Assembly (NCBI RefSeq): GCF_900114565.1
Contig: NZ_FOTM01000004.1
Location: 62,001-126,000, forward strand
DNA length: 64,000 nucleotides
Direction of reading: 5' to 3'
Origin: Leifsonia sp. CL147
Lineage (GTDB): Bacteria > Actinomycetota > Actinomycetes > Actinomycetales > Microbacteriaceae
In this document: positions 17,497 through 26,108 of the stretch, piece after piece
How positions within the stretch are numbered: position 1 is the first letter of the stretch
Layout: each line of letters opens with the position of its first letter
The notes under the pieces: generated by a model
What the model saw: only the letters and a program-made list of their open reading frames with translations
Databases searched by the model: none
What the model was told of the DNA's origin: nothing
Program-made: the position numbers and the translations under genes

Positions 17497-18755
17497 GCCG
17501 ACGGCTCGACGACCTCGGGGACGGAGTGCACCATCCCGATGGCGAGCGGATAGTACGGGACGTCGAACGAGCAGGCCTGCGGCTTGTCCGACAGGTGGCG
17601 GCCGGCCCGGTCCATCAGCGATGCGTTCACGAAGTACTTGCCGGCGCCGAAGCGGGCGTCGCGCAGCAGGAAGGCGACGGTCTGCCGCTCCTTGAGCCGT
17701 GACACCTCGGCGCCGATCCGTTCCGTCGTCGTGCCGTAGACCGGCTGCCCGAGCGTGTTGTCGATCTGGATCGCGCACTTCCAGTCCTCGATGCCCGTGT
17801 CGTGCTCCAGGGTGATCTCGATGCGCAGGTCGTCGCCCGGCTGCACCGGATCTCCGGCAGCCCGGCCGTCAGCCCACGCGCGCGCCTCCACGACCTTGCC
17901 GTGCTCCACGCTCACCGGGCCGTGCTTGGCGGTCTGCACGGCAGCCTCCGCTTCGGCCTCGAGCACGCGGCGGCCCTCGAGGACCTTGCGGAACTCGGTG
18001 ACGGCACCGCCCGGCTCGCCGTCGTAGACGACCTCGCCCTTGTTCAGCAGGATGGCCCGGTCGGCCAGCTCCGTGACCTGACCCAGGTTGTGGGTGACGA
18101 GGATGATGGTCCGTCCCTCGTCCTGGAACGAGCGGATCTTGTCCAGGCACTTGCGCTGGAAGGCCTCGTCGCCGACGGCGAGGACCTCGTCGACCAGCAG
18201 CAGGTCCGGATCGGTGTGCACCGCGACGGCGAAGGCCAGCCGCACATACATGCCGGAGGAGTAGAACTTCACCTGCGTGTCGATGAAGTCGCCGATGCCG
18301 GAGAAGCCGAGGATCTCGTCGAACCGCTCCTCCGTCTCCTGCCGGCTGAGCCCGAGGATGGACGCGTTCAGGTAGACGTTCTCGCGACCCGTCAGATCCG
18401 GGTGGAAACCGGCGCCCAGCTCCAGGAGGGCGGCGATCCGGCCTCGGCGCGCGACGCTTCCGCTGGTGGGGTCGATGATGCCGCCGATGACCTTCAGCAG
18501 CGTGCTCTTGCCCGAGCCGTTGTGGCCGATCAGCGCGACCGTGTGGCCGGCGCGGATGTCGATGGTGACGTGGCGGAGGGCCCAGAACTCCTCGCGGTGC
18601 TGGCGCCCGCGGCCGAAGGCGACGAGTCGTTCCTTGAGGGAGTTGTCCTTGCGGATGACGAAGCGCTTCGAGACATCTCTCACCCGGACGATCTCCGGGG
18701 CTTCGTCCTCGGTCGCAGCCGCGGTGGCTGTTGTCGTGTCCGTCGTCATGCTCAC
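17493..18755 (-). CDS. ABC transporter ATPase, Wzt/TagH-type polysaccharide exporter
   Basis: 420 residues. The ATPase domain (about 20-265) has Walker A GHNGSGKST, a signature segment VKFYSSGMYVRLAFAVAV, Walker B LLLVDEVLAVGD and the H-loop ILVTHN. The ALLELGAGFHPDLTGRENVY motif is typical of exporters of O-antigen or teichoic acid. A C-terminal domain (about 290-420) is beta-rich, as in Wzt proteins that recognise the finished chain end. GTG 18755 overlaps the permease stop by four bases; ATG 18749, two codons later, is the alternative. It works with the permease upstream to export a lipid-linked glycan made in the cytoplasm. Confidence 0.92.
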   Translation of the reverse strand: MSMTTDTTTATAAATEDEAPEIVRVRDVSKRFVIRKDNSLKERLVAFGRGRQHREEFWALRHVTIDIRAGHTVALIGHNGSGKSTLLKVIGGIIDPTSGSVARRGRIAALLELGAGFHPDLTGRENVYLNASILGLSRQETEERFDEILGFSGIGDFIDTQVKFYSSGMYVRLAFAVAVHTDPDLLLVDEVLAVGDEAFQRKCLDKIRSFQDEGRTIILVTHNLGQVTELADRAILLNKGEVVYDGEPGGAVTEFRKVLEGRRVLEAEAEAAVQTAKHGPVSVEHGKVVEARAWADGRAAGDPVQPGDDLRIEITLEHDTGIEDWKCAIQIDNTLGQPVYGTTTERIGAEVSRLKERQTVAFLLRDARFGAGKYFVNASLMDRAGRHLSDKPQACSFDVPYYPLAIGMVHSVPEVVEPSA

Positions 18756-19651
18756 ACCACCTGCGCGAAGTTGCCCTGCAGGCGCGCGAAGACCCGCTGG
18801 AAGCCGAAGAGGAGGACGATGCCGATGACGAACGCGATGCCCATGCGCAGGAGCAGCTGGTCGGGGTAGTGGGCCACGCCCTGGCCGCCCACCCACATCG
18901 CCTTCTGGAACCCGAGAACGGCCAGCGTGATCGGATTGTCGGTGTAGATGTCGAGCGCGAGGCCGGGGCCGAGGGCCTCCTGCACCATGCTCCACGAGTA
19001 GACGATCGGCGAGGCCCACAGGAGCAGCAGCAGCACGACCTCGACCAGGTACTGGATATCGCGCAGATAGACGTTCACGGCGGCCAGCAGCAGCCCGAAC
19101 GCCGTGCCGTACAGCAGGAGCAGCAGCACGGACGGGATGAGGTACCAGGTCTCGGCATGCAGCGGTGCCTTGCCGACCACGATCGTCGCGACCAGCAGGA
19201 TCGCGAACTGGATGACGAAGTTGAACCCGGCCGAGCCCACGCTCGCCAGCGGGAAGATCTCGCGCGGGAGGTAGACCTTCTTGATCAGCCCGGCGTTCCC
19301 CACGATGGATGCGGTCGTCCCGCCGATGATCTCGCTGAAGAGCCCGTAGATGGTCAGGCCGGAGAAGACGTAGATGGCGAAGTCGGGGACGTCCCTCGCC
19401 GCGCCCAGGACCTTGCCGATGACGACCGCGTAGATGAGCAGCTGGGTCAGCGGGCGCACGAGCGTCCAGATGAAGCCCAGCACGCTGTCCTTGTAACGGG
19501 ACTTGAGGTCGCGGCGCACGAGCAGGGAGAGGAGCTCGCGGTGCCGCAGGATGTCCCGCAGTGCTGCCCAGGACCCTCCGGACTTGTCGTCGCCGCCGAC
19601 CGTCACCATCCGCTCCTGGGAGAGCGAACGGTATCGATCCAGTGCAGTCAT
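18752..19651 (-). CDS. ABC-2 type permease, Wzm/TagG-like
   Basis: 299-residue membrane partner of the ATPase that follows. Six hydrophobic spans are visible, starting at LGFIWTLVRPLTQLLIYAVV. The ABC-2 family segment LLVRRDLKSRYKDSVLGFIW precedes the first span, as in Wzm and TagG. NAGLIKKVYLPREIFPLASV between spans 2 and 3 is also typical. It is the first gene of a minus-strand operon of permease, ATPase and two glycosyltransferases, all joined by 4-bp overlaps. It should form the channel through which the rhamnose-containing glycan crosses the membrane. Confidence 0.92.
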   Translation of the reverse strand: MTALDRYRSLSQERMVTVGGDDKSGGSWAALRDILRHRELLSLLVRRDLKSRYKDSVLGFIWTLVRPLTQLLIYAVVIGKVLGAARDVPDFAIYVFSGLTIYGLFSEIIGGTTASIVGNAGLIKKVYLPREIFPLASVGSAGFNFVIQFAILLVATIVVGKAPLHAETWYLIPSVLLLLLYGTAFGLLLAAVNVYLRDIQYLVEVVLLLLLWASPIVYSWSMVQEALGPGLALDIYTDNPITLAVLGFQKAMWVGGQGVAHYPDQLLLRMGIAFVIGIVLLFGFQRVFARLQGNFAQVV

Positions 19652-19685
19652 TCAGTCGTCGTTTCTGTTCTCGGGCATCGATGGA

Positions 19686-21068
19686 TTATAGCTTGCGGCG
19701 CCTGCGGGCGACCCATTCGGAGGTCGCGCGGAGCGGGCGGGTGAGCTTCCACGAGGAGCTCTGCTCCAGGCCGCGGATCCGCGTGGCGAGGTCGTTCACG
19801 ACGCGGTTGCGCTCGGACACGATTCCCGCGACGCGGTCCGGGGCGGGCGCCGGGTCGGCGCAGAACGCGACGAGCGGCCGCAGCGTGTTCTCCCAGGTGT
19901 GCTCCCGGGCGTAGACCGCGATGTTCTCGGCGATGCGCGCGCGGGCCGCCGAGTCGTACAGCAACTCCTCGATGGCCCCGGCCAGCGCGTCGACGTCCTC
20001 GGGCGGAACGACGCGGCCGAGGTCGTGGTCGCGGATGATGTGGGCGAAGGTGTCGCCATCGGTGCTGATGATGGGGAGGGAGGCCCAGAGGTAGTCCAGG
20101 ATGCGCGTCCGGAAGCTGAACGCCGTCTCCAGGTGCTCGTAGTGCGTGCTGACGCCGAGGTCGGCGTCGAGGAGGTAGTCCGCGCGGTCCGCGTACGGCA
20201 CCCACGACTCGTTGAAGAAGACGGTCTCGCCGGTGAGCCCGAGCGCGTCGGCGCGCTCGCGGGCCTGCACCGCCATTTGCATGGTCGGGATGTTCGGGTT
20301 CGGGTGGGCCGCGCCCAGGAAGAACAGCCGGAGGTCGGGATGCGCCTTCCGCGCGACGGCGACCGCCTCGATGAGGGTGAGCGGGTCGAACCAGTTGTAG
20401 ATGCCTCCGCCCCAGACGATCACCTTGTCGTCCGGACCGATGCCCGGGACGGTGCCCTTGATTCCGTGGCGGTTCTGCACGGGAGGCTCGTTCTGGACGC
20501 CGAAGGGCGCGACATCCAGCAGGGAGCGCAGGCCCGGGTCGCGGTCGTAGGTGGCGGGGTTGATGCGGGCGAGCCCGGCGAGCTGCCCGAGCCAGAAGTC
20601 GCGCTGCTTCTCGGAGGCGCAGACCAGGAAATCGGCGCGCTCCAGCTGGTCGTTGAGCACCTCGACGGTGTCGATGGCGACGGCCAGCCGGTCCTCCGGG
20701 TCCAGGTCCTTGCCCTGCTCCAGCTGCTCCAGGTGCATGGGGTCGTAGATGTCGGCGACGACGATCGTGTCGGTGGTCTTGATCCACGGGTGGCTGCGCA
20801 GGATGTGTCCCTGGAAGACGAGGACCTCCGCCCATTCGACGTGGGCGCGGAGGCCGCGGTCGTCCGCGAAGGCGACGTGGAAGTCGTCGTGCGAGAGATC
20901 GTCGGTCACCCGGTTCGTGGAGAGGAGGCGGACGTCCCCGACCGCGCTCAGCGCCTTGGCGATCTCCCACGCGCGGATCGCCGGGCCGGCCATGAGCACC
21001 CCGAGCGTGTCGGGGGTCACGACGAGGATCCGCCTCCTCTGGGCGGTGGCGGGGTCGGTGGTCGGCAT
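19686..21068 (-). CDS. Glycosyltransferase, GT-B fold
   Basis: 460 residues. It starts with RILVVTPDTLGVLMAGPAIR, a MAGPAIRAWE acceptor-domain motif, and continues with VVADIYDPMHLEQLEQGKDL, SEKQRDFWLGQLAGLARINP and FSFRTRILDYLWASLPII in the donor domain. Its whole length is closely related to the C-terminal half of the two-domain enzyme at 27826, sharing most of these motifs almost word for word. ATG 21068 is chosen because AGAAGGAGCACC stands just before it; a longer frame upstream has no such site. A short C-terminal coiled region ends in RRRRKL. It lies 34 bp beyond the ABC permease start and may head that operon. Confidence 0.87.
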   Translation of the reverse strand: MPTTDPATAQRRRILVVTPDTLGVLMAGPAIRAWEIAKALSAVGDVRLLSTNRVTDDLSHDDFHVAFADDRGLRAHVEWAEVLVFQGHILRSHPWIKTTDTIVVADIYDPMHLEQLEQGKDLDPEDRLAVAIDTVEVLNDQLERADFLVCASEKQRDFWLGQLAGLARINPATYDRDPGLRSLLDVAPFGVQNEPPVQNRHGIKGTVPGIGPDDKVIVWGGGIYNWFDPLTLIEAVAVARKAHPDLRLFFLGAAHPNPNIPTMQMAVQARERADALGLTGETVFFNESWVPYADRADYLLDADLGVSTHYEHLETAFSFRTRILDYLWASLPIISTDGDTFAHIIRDHDLGRVVPPEDVDALAGAIEELLYDSAARARIAENIAVYAREHTWENTLRPLVAFCADPAPAPDRVAGIVSERNRVVNDLATRIRGLEQSSSWKLTRPLRATSEWVARRRRKL

Positions 21069-21258
21069 GGTGCTCCTTCTGCGTCGTCGAGCGGGCCGCT
21101 CCACCGCGGGTCCGGGCCAGACCGTTGGAAGGGCGACGTCGCGGGGGAGGCCTCTCGCCCGCATCCGGGTAAGCGCCGAGCACGAAAGCCGGGGGGAAGG
21201 CTATCACCGGTACCGGGGAGCGCGGTGTGCGATCCGGCCAGGCCGGCTGCGCGGATTC

Positions 21259-22338
21259 TCAGCGACGGCCGCGCAGGAGCCGGGCGGCTCCATCGGCCAG
21301 CCGGACCACCCGGCGGCTGCGGAGCATCCCGAGCTGCTCGTGGAGCGCACGGTTCTCCTCGCGCGCCGCGTGCAGCTGGGCTGCAGCCGTCGCCCGGTCG
21401 TCGACAGCGGCGGCGAGCCGCCGGTCGAGATCGGCCAGCGCGAGTCCGACCGCGCGGTCCACGGGCTCCGTGGCGGCATCGACCGGACGATCGGCGACCG
21501 GCGAGCCGACGGCCTCGGCGATGCGCGTGTCCAGGACGTACTCGCCCGTGGAGAGCCCGGCCTCCAGCTCTGCGGCGTCAGGATGCCGGCACAGGTAGAG
21601 AGGATAGAGGACACCGGCGAGCAGGCGCCGGTAGTCCCGCATCCCGTGATGGTTCGGGCTCGGCGTGAGCTCGGAGTTCTCGTACGCGGACCCGGCGTTG
21701 CGGACCTTTCGGCTGTACTGCTCCCACGAGCGCCAGGGGAAGTGCAGCACCTCGACCTCGAAGCCGTCCGGGACGGGACCGCGGTTCTCGAGGCTCACGA
21801 AGTGGTTGCCCTGCACGACCTCGATGCCCGGGTCGCCGATGTGTGCCGCATCGTGCGTGGCGTGCGCCTTGAGGCCCACCCGGTGGAGCGTCGCCTCCGA
21901 GCGGAGGTCGCGGTAGACCAGACGCTGGAGGCCGGTGCCCGCGAGGGCGGCCGGGCCGATCATGTCGTGCACCGGGACATCGAAGGCCTGGATGCTCTTC
22001 GGGATCCCGCTGAACGCCTCCTTCAGGGTGAGACCGTCCGCACGGGGAAGCCAGAACTCGTCGGCGTCGGCATTGATGACCCAGTCCGCGCCGTGCTCCG
22101 TTGCCGCCTCCCGGGCCATGCGCGTCACGGTGACGGCCTGCTGCTTGCGGTGCTCCGGCTCGTGATGGAGGACGATCCGGCCGTCGGCCGCGAAGCCCTC
22201 GAGGAGTTCGGCTGTGCCGTCGACCGAGCCGTTGTCCGTGACGATGAGCGTGTCGACGCCCTGGGCCAGGTGGTGATCGATCATCGCGCCGACGATGTCG
22301 GCCTCGTCGCGCACCATCAGGGTCATGGCAAGTCTCAC
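21259..22338 (-). CDS. Glycosyltransferase family 2 with C-terminal coiled coil
   Basis: 359 residues. The catalytic domain opens MRLAMTLMVRDEADIVGAM, with LIVTDNGSVDGTAEL and INADADEFWLP as the nucleotide and metal sites. The DADEFW form is usual in family 2/92-like enzymes. HRVGLKAHAT and LHFPWRSWEQYSRK lie in the acceptor half. The last 75 residues are Ala/Arg/Leu-rich and likely coiled coil. GTG 22338 is preceded by GAGGAGG at good distance, so it is preferred over ATG 22326. The gene is separated from the next minus-strand gene by about 190 bp and is divergent from the large enzyme at 22405. Confidence 0.85.
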   Translation of the reverse strand: MRLAMTLMVRDEADIVGAMIDHHLAQGVDTLIVTDNGSVDGTAELLEGFAADGRIVLHHEPEHRKQQAVTVTRMAREAATEHGADWVINADADEFWLPRADGLTLKEAFSGIPKSIQAFDVPVHDMIGPAALAGTGLQRLVYRDLRSEATLHRVGLKAHATHDAAHIGDPGIEVVQGNHFVSLENRGPVPDGFEVEVLHFPWRSWEQYSRKVRNAGSAYENSELTPSPNHHGMRDYRRLLAGVLYPLYLCRHPDAAELEAGLSTGEYVLDTRIAEAVGSPVADRPVDAATEPVDRAVGLALADLDRRLAAAVDDRATAAAQLHAAREENRALHEQLGMLRSRRVVRLADGAARLLRGRR

Positions 22339-22391
22339 TGACGCCTCCTCGCCTCCCAGTCTAGGCGGGGCGGCTCCACCGGCCTCCCCAC

Positions 22392-22397
22392 TAGACT
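22392..22397 (+). promoter_or_regulatory. -10 box TAGACT before the large glycosyltransferase
   Basis: TAGACT ends seven bases before the ATG at 22405, with no ribosome-binding site between. It is probably a leaderless promoter, matching the boxes at rmlC, purE and others. Confidence 0.5.
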
Positions 22398-22404
22398 TGC
22401 CCGG

Positions 22405-25400
22405 ATGAACGCATGGATGAGCCGCGCACGTCGTGCGTTCGGCCGCCTGCTGCCGCCAGGATCACAGCGGGGACGAGTCCTCCGAGCGGGCAAAGAGGCC
22501 GCGCTCACGTTCCGTGCCCAGCTCCGGCCCCCGCTGCCGGAACCGGAGGTGGAGCCGGTGCCCCGCGGCCCCGGACTGACCGACTATGCGGAGTGGCGTG
22601 CCCAGCAGGCCCCGTTCGAGCCGCTCCCGCCCGGGCCGACGAGCAGTTTCCTGGTGCTCATCGAGACGACGGGCACCGAGGACGAGACCGGCGCAGTCGA
22701 CGAGGCTGCGCGCGTCGCCGCGACGAGGGCGAGTCTCGACGCGCAGGTCGCGGTCGAGCCGCGTTCGCTGGTCGTGCGGACCGGCACGCCGCTGCGCGAG
22801 CTGCTCCCCGACGTCGTCGAGGACTTCGTGCTGTTCCTCAAGGCCGGATCCGTGCTCGACCCGCACGCCCTCGAGCAGGTGGCCAAGGAGCACCGCGTCG
22901 ACCCGGTGTGCCGCGTGATCGGGTTCGACTCCGACCGCATCCTCTCCGACGGAACGCGCAGCTCGCCCCTGTTCCGCCCGGTCTGGTCGCCCGAGGTCCT
23001 GCTGGGGGCGAACTATCTGGGCCGTGCCTTCGCCATCCGGGTGCCGGACGCGCGGGCGGCGGTCGGTGTCACGCTCGACGACCACGGCATCTGGCGCCTC
23101 CTCCTGCGCTCCGAGCTGACCGAGTCGGCGGTGGGCCGCGTCCCGTTCGTGCTCCTCTCTGTTCCGGATGCGCCCGGCGCAGGTGCGGCCGGGGACGGTG
23201 CGGCCGGGGACGGTGCGACCGAGGAGGGTGCGACCGAGGAGGACGCCGCCATGGTCGCGCGTGCCCTCCACGACCGGGGGGAGGATGCGGCCACCGAGGT
23301 GAGCGACGGCATCGTCCGTGTCCGGTTCCGGCCGCAGCGCTGGCCGAGCGTGTCCATCGTCGTCCCCACGCGCCACAGCCGGGCCAATCTGGAGCGGCTG
23401 CTGCCGAGCCTGGCCACCACGGACTACCCGGCGTTCGACGTGACCGTCGTCGACAACGGCGGCGAGAACGACGAGAACGAGGCCTGGTACGCGGCCGTCG
23501 ACCCCGGGATCCCCGTCCGTCACCGCTGGTGGCACGAGGAGCCCTTCAACTACTCCCGGGTCAACAACGTCGCAGCGCGCGAGACCGACGGCGAGGTGCT
23601 CGTCTTCCTCAACGACGACACGGAGATCGTGGACCCGGGCTGGCTGCGCGAGCTGGTCGGGATCCTGCAGCGCCAGGGCGTCGGTACGGCGGGCTTCCAG
23701 CTCCGCACCGGCGAGGGCCTGGTGCAGCACGGCGGAGTCATGCTCGGCCCCGGCGGTTTCGCGGCCAACCTGTTCGCCGGGATGCGCCCCGACGCCGACT
23801 CGCTGATCGGTCCCGTCCGCTGGTACCGCAACAGCCTTGCGGTCACCGCCGCCTGCGTCGGCATCCGTCGCGAGCTCTTCGAGGAGGTCGGCGGTTTCGA
23901 CGAGCGCTTCCAGCTCACCGGGAGCGATGTCGTGCTCGGGCTGGACCAGGTCGTCCACGGCCGGCGCAACGTGGTCATCCCCTTCGACGCCGTCCGGCAC
24001 TTCGAGTCGCTCACGCGCGGCGCTCACGCTCCGCGGGCGGACTCCTTCGCGAGCTACTGGCGCTACCAGCCGTGGCTCGTCGCCGGCGACCCCTACATCT
24101 CGCCGAACGTCTGCCGCCTGGTCGAAGTCCCGCGCTTCGCCGCCGCCGACGATCCGCCTCCGCTCCAGCTCACGATGGCGGGCCTCGGGCGGCCGTGGAA
24201 GTCGGATGCGCAGCAGTCCACCATCTCCGAGGACGCCACCGCCCTGATGCCGCTGGCCAGCATCACGGCCGCAGAGGTCGAGCAGGTGGTGGAGACGCAC
24301 CGCGCGACGACCGGACGGCGGGAGGTGCGGACCATCAACTGGCTGCTCCCCGGCTTCGACCTCCCGTTCTTCGGCGGGGTCAACACCACCCTGCGGATGG
24401 CCGACAAACTGGCGCGCGACCACGGCGTCCTCAACCGGTTCTTCATCAACGGGCACCCGGCGAACGAGTTCTACGAGTCGGCGATCGTCGCCGCCTTCCC
24501 GGGCCTCGCCGGCTCGGAGGTCGGCCACTACTACGGCACGGAGGAAGGGCTCGCCGCCATCCCTCCGGCGGATGCTGCGATCGCCACGTTCTGGCTCACC
24601 GCCCGGGATGTCGCCAAGACGCTGGGCACGCCGCGGAAGTTCTACCTCATCCAGGACTATGAGCCGTCGTTCTATCCGGCGAGCACGATGTTCGCCATGA
24701 CGGAGCAGACGTATCGCCTGGGCCTGTACGGCATCTGCAACACGCAAAGCATGCATGACATTTATTCGGGCGGGTACGGCGGGACGGCCACCTGGTTCGA
24801 GCCGGCAGTGGACCGGACGATCTTCCACGGCGAGGGGCGCCGCGAACCGCAGGCGGACGAGCCGGTGACGATCTTCGCCTATGCCCGCGACCACTTCCGG
24901 AACTGCTGGGAGCTGGTGTTCGCCGCCCTCAGCGAGATCAAGCGCCGCCACGGAGACCGTGTCCGCATTGTGGCCGCCGGAGCCAAGTACCTTCCGCCGA
25001 GCGCCGACTTCATCGACCTCGGGCTGCTCGACTACCGCGCGACCGGCCGCCTCTACCGCGAGACCGACATCGGGATCACCCTGCAGATCTCGCGTCACCC
25101 GTCCTACCTGCCCCTGGAGCTGATGGCGAGCCGCGTCGCCATGGTCGTCCCCGACTCGCCATGGTTCCGCTGGCTGTTCACCCCCGGCGAGAACGCGCAG
25201 ACGACGATGATGACGTACGAAGAGGTCGTGGCGGCACTGGACGGACTGGTTCGGGATGCCGAGGCACGCCGTCGCATCGCGGCGGCAGGCGAGGCGACGA
25301 TCGATGCGGCGCACTCCGACTGGGACGCCGCCCTCGACGGCATCTACGACTTCCTCAGCGACCCCGAGGCGAACGCGCGGCCGACGCAGGCGCCCCCGTG

Positions 25401-25413
25401 GATCGCCCCCTGA
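22405..25413 (+). CDS. Multidomain glycosyltransferase: GT2 plus WsaF-like rhamnosyltransferase
   Basis: 1002 residues in three parts. Residues 1-310 are poorly conserved and include a short in-frame tandem repeat (GAAGDGA/GATEEGA, about 260-280). Residues 314-560 are a GT2 domain with PSVSIVVPTRHSRANLERL, VFLNDDTEIVDPGW and a GGFDERF acceptor motif. Residues 640-1000 resemble WsaF-type rhamnosyltransferases: TINWLLPGFDLPFFGGVNT, FYLIQDYEPSFYP, GICNTQSMHDIY and LQISRHPSYLPLELMAS. Two catalytic sites in one chain suggest sequential addition of sugars, probably rhamnose, to a wall glycan. The 3' end borders the 40-bp repeat array. Start choice rests on the TAGACT box. Confidence 0.87.
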   Translation: MNAWMSRARRAFGRLLPPGSQRGRVLRAGKEAALTFRAQLRPPLPEPEVEPVPRGPGLTDYAEWRAQQAPFEPLPPGPTSSFLVLIETTGTEDETGAVDEAARVAATRASLDAQVAVEPRSLVVRTGTPLRELLPDVVEDFVLFLKAGSVLDPHALEQVAKEHRVDPVCRVIGFDSDRILSDGTRSSPLFRPVWSPEVLLGANYLGRAFAIRVPDARAAVGVTLDDHGIWRLLLRSELTESAVGRVPFVLLSVPDAPGAGAAGDGAAGDGATEEGATEEDAAMVARALHDRGEDAATEVSDGIVRVRFRPQRWPSVSIVVPTRHSRANLERLLPSLATTDYPAFDVTVVDNGGENDENEAWYAAVDPGIPVRHRWWHEEPFNYSRVNNVAARETDGEVLVFLNDDTEIVDPGWLRELVGILQRQGVGTAGFQLRTGEGLVQHGGVMLGPGGFAANLFAGMRPDADSLIGPVRWYRNSLAVTAACVGIRRELFEEVGGFDERFQLTGSDVVLGLDQVVHGRRNVVIPFDAVRHFESLTRGAHAPRADSFASYWRYQPWLVAGDPYISPNVCRLVEVPRFAAADDPPPLQLTMAGLGRPWKSDAQQSTISEDATALMPLASITAAEVEQVVETHRATTGRREVRTINWLLPGFDLPFFGGVNTTLRMADKLARDHGVLNRFFINGHPANEFYESAIVAAFPGLAGSEVGHYYGTEEGLAAIPPADAAIATFWLTARDVAKTLGTPRKFYLIQDYEPSFYPASTMFAMTEQTYRLGLYGICNTQSMHDIYSGGYGGTATWFEPAVDRTIFHGEGRREPQADEPVTIFAYARDHFRNCWELVFAALSEIKRRHGDRVRIVAAGAKYLPPSADFIDLGLLDYRATGRLYRETDIGITLQISRHPSYLPLELMASRVAMVVPDSPWFRWLFTPGENAQTTMMTYEEVVAALDGLVRDAEARRRIAAAGEATIDAAHSDWDAALDGIYDFLSDPEANARPTQAPPWIAP

Positions 25414-25436
25414 CCCGCTCCATCCGCCGCGCCTCC

Positions 25437-26093
25437 ACATTCGTGACGAATGTCGCTCTGCGCAGGCCGGTGGGGGCACATTCGTGACGAATGTTGCCCT
25501 ACGCCGCCCGTGAAGGCACATTCGTGACGAATGTTGCTCTGCACAGGGCGTGGAGGCACATTCGTGACGAATGTTGCTCTGGGCCGGGGGTGGGGGTGCA
25601 TTCGTGACGAATGTTGCCCTGCGGCGCCGGTGGGGGCGCATTCGTCACGAATGTTGCCCTGCGGCGCCGGTGGGGGCGCATTCGTCACGAATGTTGCCCT
25701 GCGGCGCCGGTGGGGGCGCATTCGTCACGAATGTTGCCCTGCGGCGCCGGTGGGGGCGCATTCGTCACGAATGTTGCCCTGCGGCGCCGGTGGAGGCACA
25801 TTCGTGACGAATGTCGCCCTGCGCCGCCGGTGGGGCACTTTCGTGACGAATGTTGCTCTGGGCCGGGGGTGGAGGCACTTTCGTGACGAATGTTGCTCTG
25901 GGCCGGGGGTGGAGGCACATTCGTGACGAATGTTGCTCTGGGCCGGGGGTGGGGGTGCATTCGTGACGAATGTTGCTCTGCGGCGCCGGTTGGGGCACTT
26001 TCGTGACGAATGTTGCCCTGCGGCGCCGGTGGAGGCGCGTTCGTGACGAATGTCGCCCTGCGCCGCCGGTGGAGGCACATTCGTGACGAATGT
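25437..26093. repeat. Tandem array of 17 palindromic units, period 40 bp
   Basis: The core ACATTCGT-S-ACGAATGT (S is G or C) is a 17-base palindrome about a single central base. Copies of TTCGTSACGAATGT start at 25440, 25481, 25521, 25561, 25601, 25641, 25681, 25721, 25761, 25801, 25840, 25880, 25920, 25960, 26000, 26040 and 26080: every 40 bases, with one 41 and one 39. The 23-26 bases between cores are GC-rich and fall into a few types; those after cores 5-8 are identical, and cores 6-9 alone have C in the centre. The array fills the whole gap between two convergent genes. All reading frames across it are by-products of the repeat. A smaller array with the same core lies at 45085. Confidence 0.95.
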
Positions 26094-26108
26094 CGCGGGG
26101 GCGGGAGC

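Noticed and set aside
22462-25641. Long minus-strand frame opposite the large glycosyltransferase
   Set aside because: Composition (Arg, Asp, His, Gly) is that of a shadow frame and it runs into the repeat array.
25500-26080. Open reading frames of 60-130 codons across the 40-bp array, with repeated FVTNV/HSSRM-like peptides on both strands
   Set aside because: They are created by the repeat itself: 40 is not a multiple of 3, so the frames cycle every 120 bp. No ribosome site or start is conserved.
25437-26093. CRISPR array
   Set aside because: The intervals between cores are related to each other and partly identical, the palindrome is only 17 bases, and no cas gene is nearby.
25437-26093. 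Replication origin iterons or parS cluster
   Set aside because: No rep, parA/B or dnaA gene in the window, and the core differs from the parS consensus TGTTTCACGTGAAACA.
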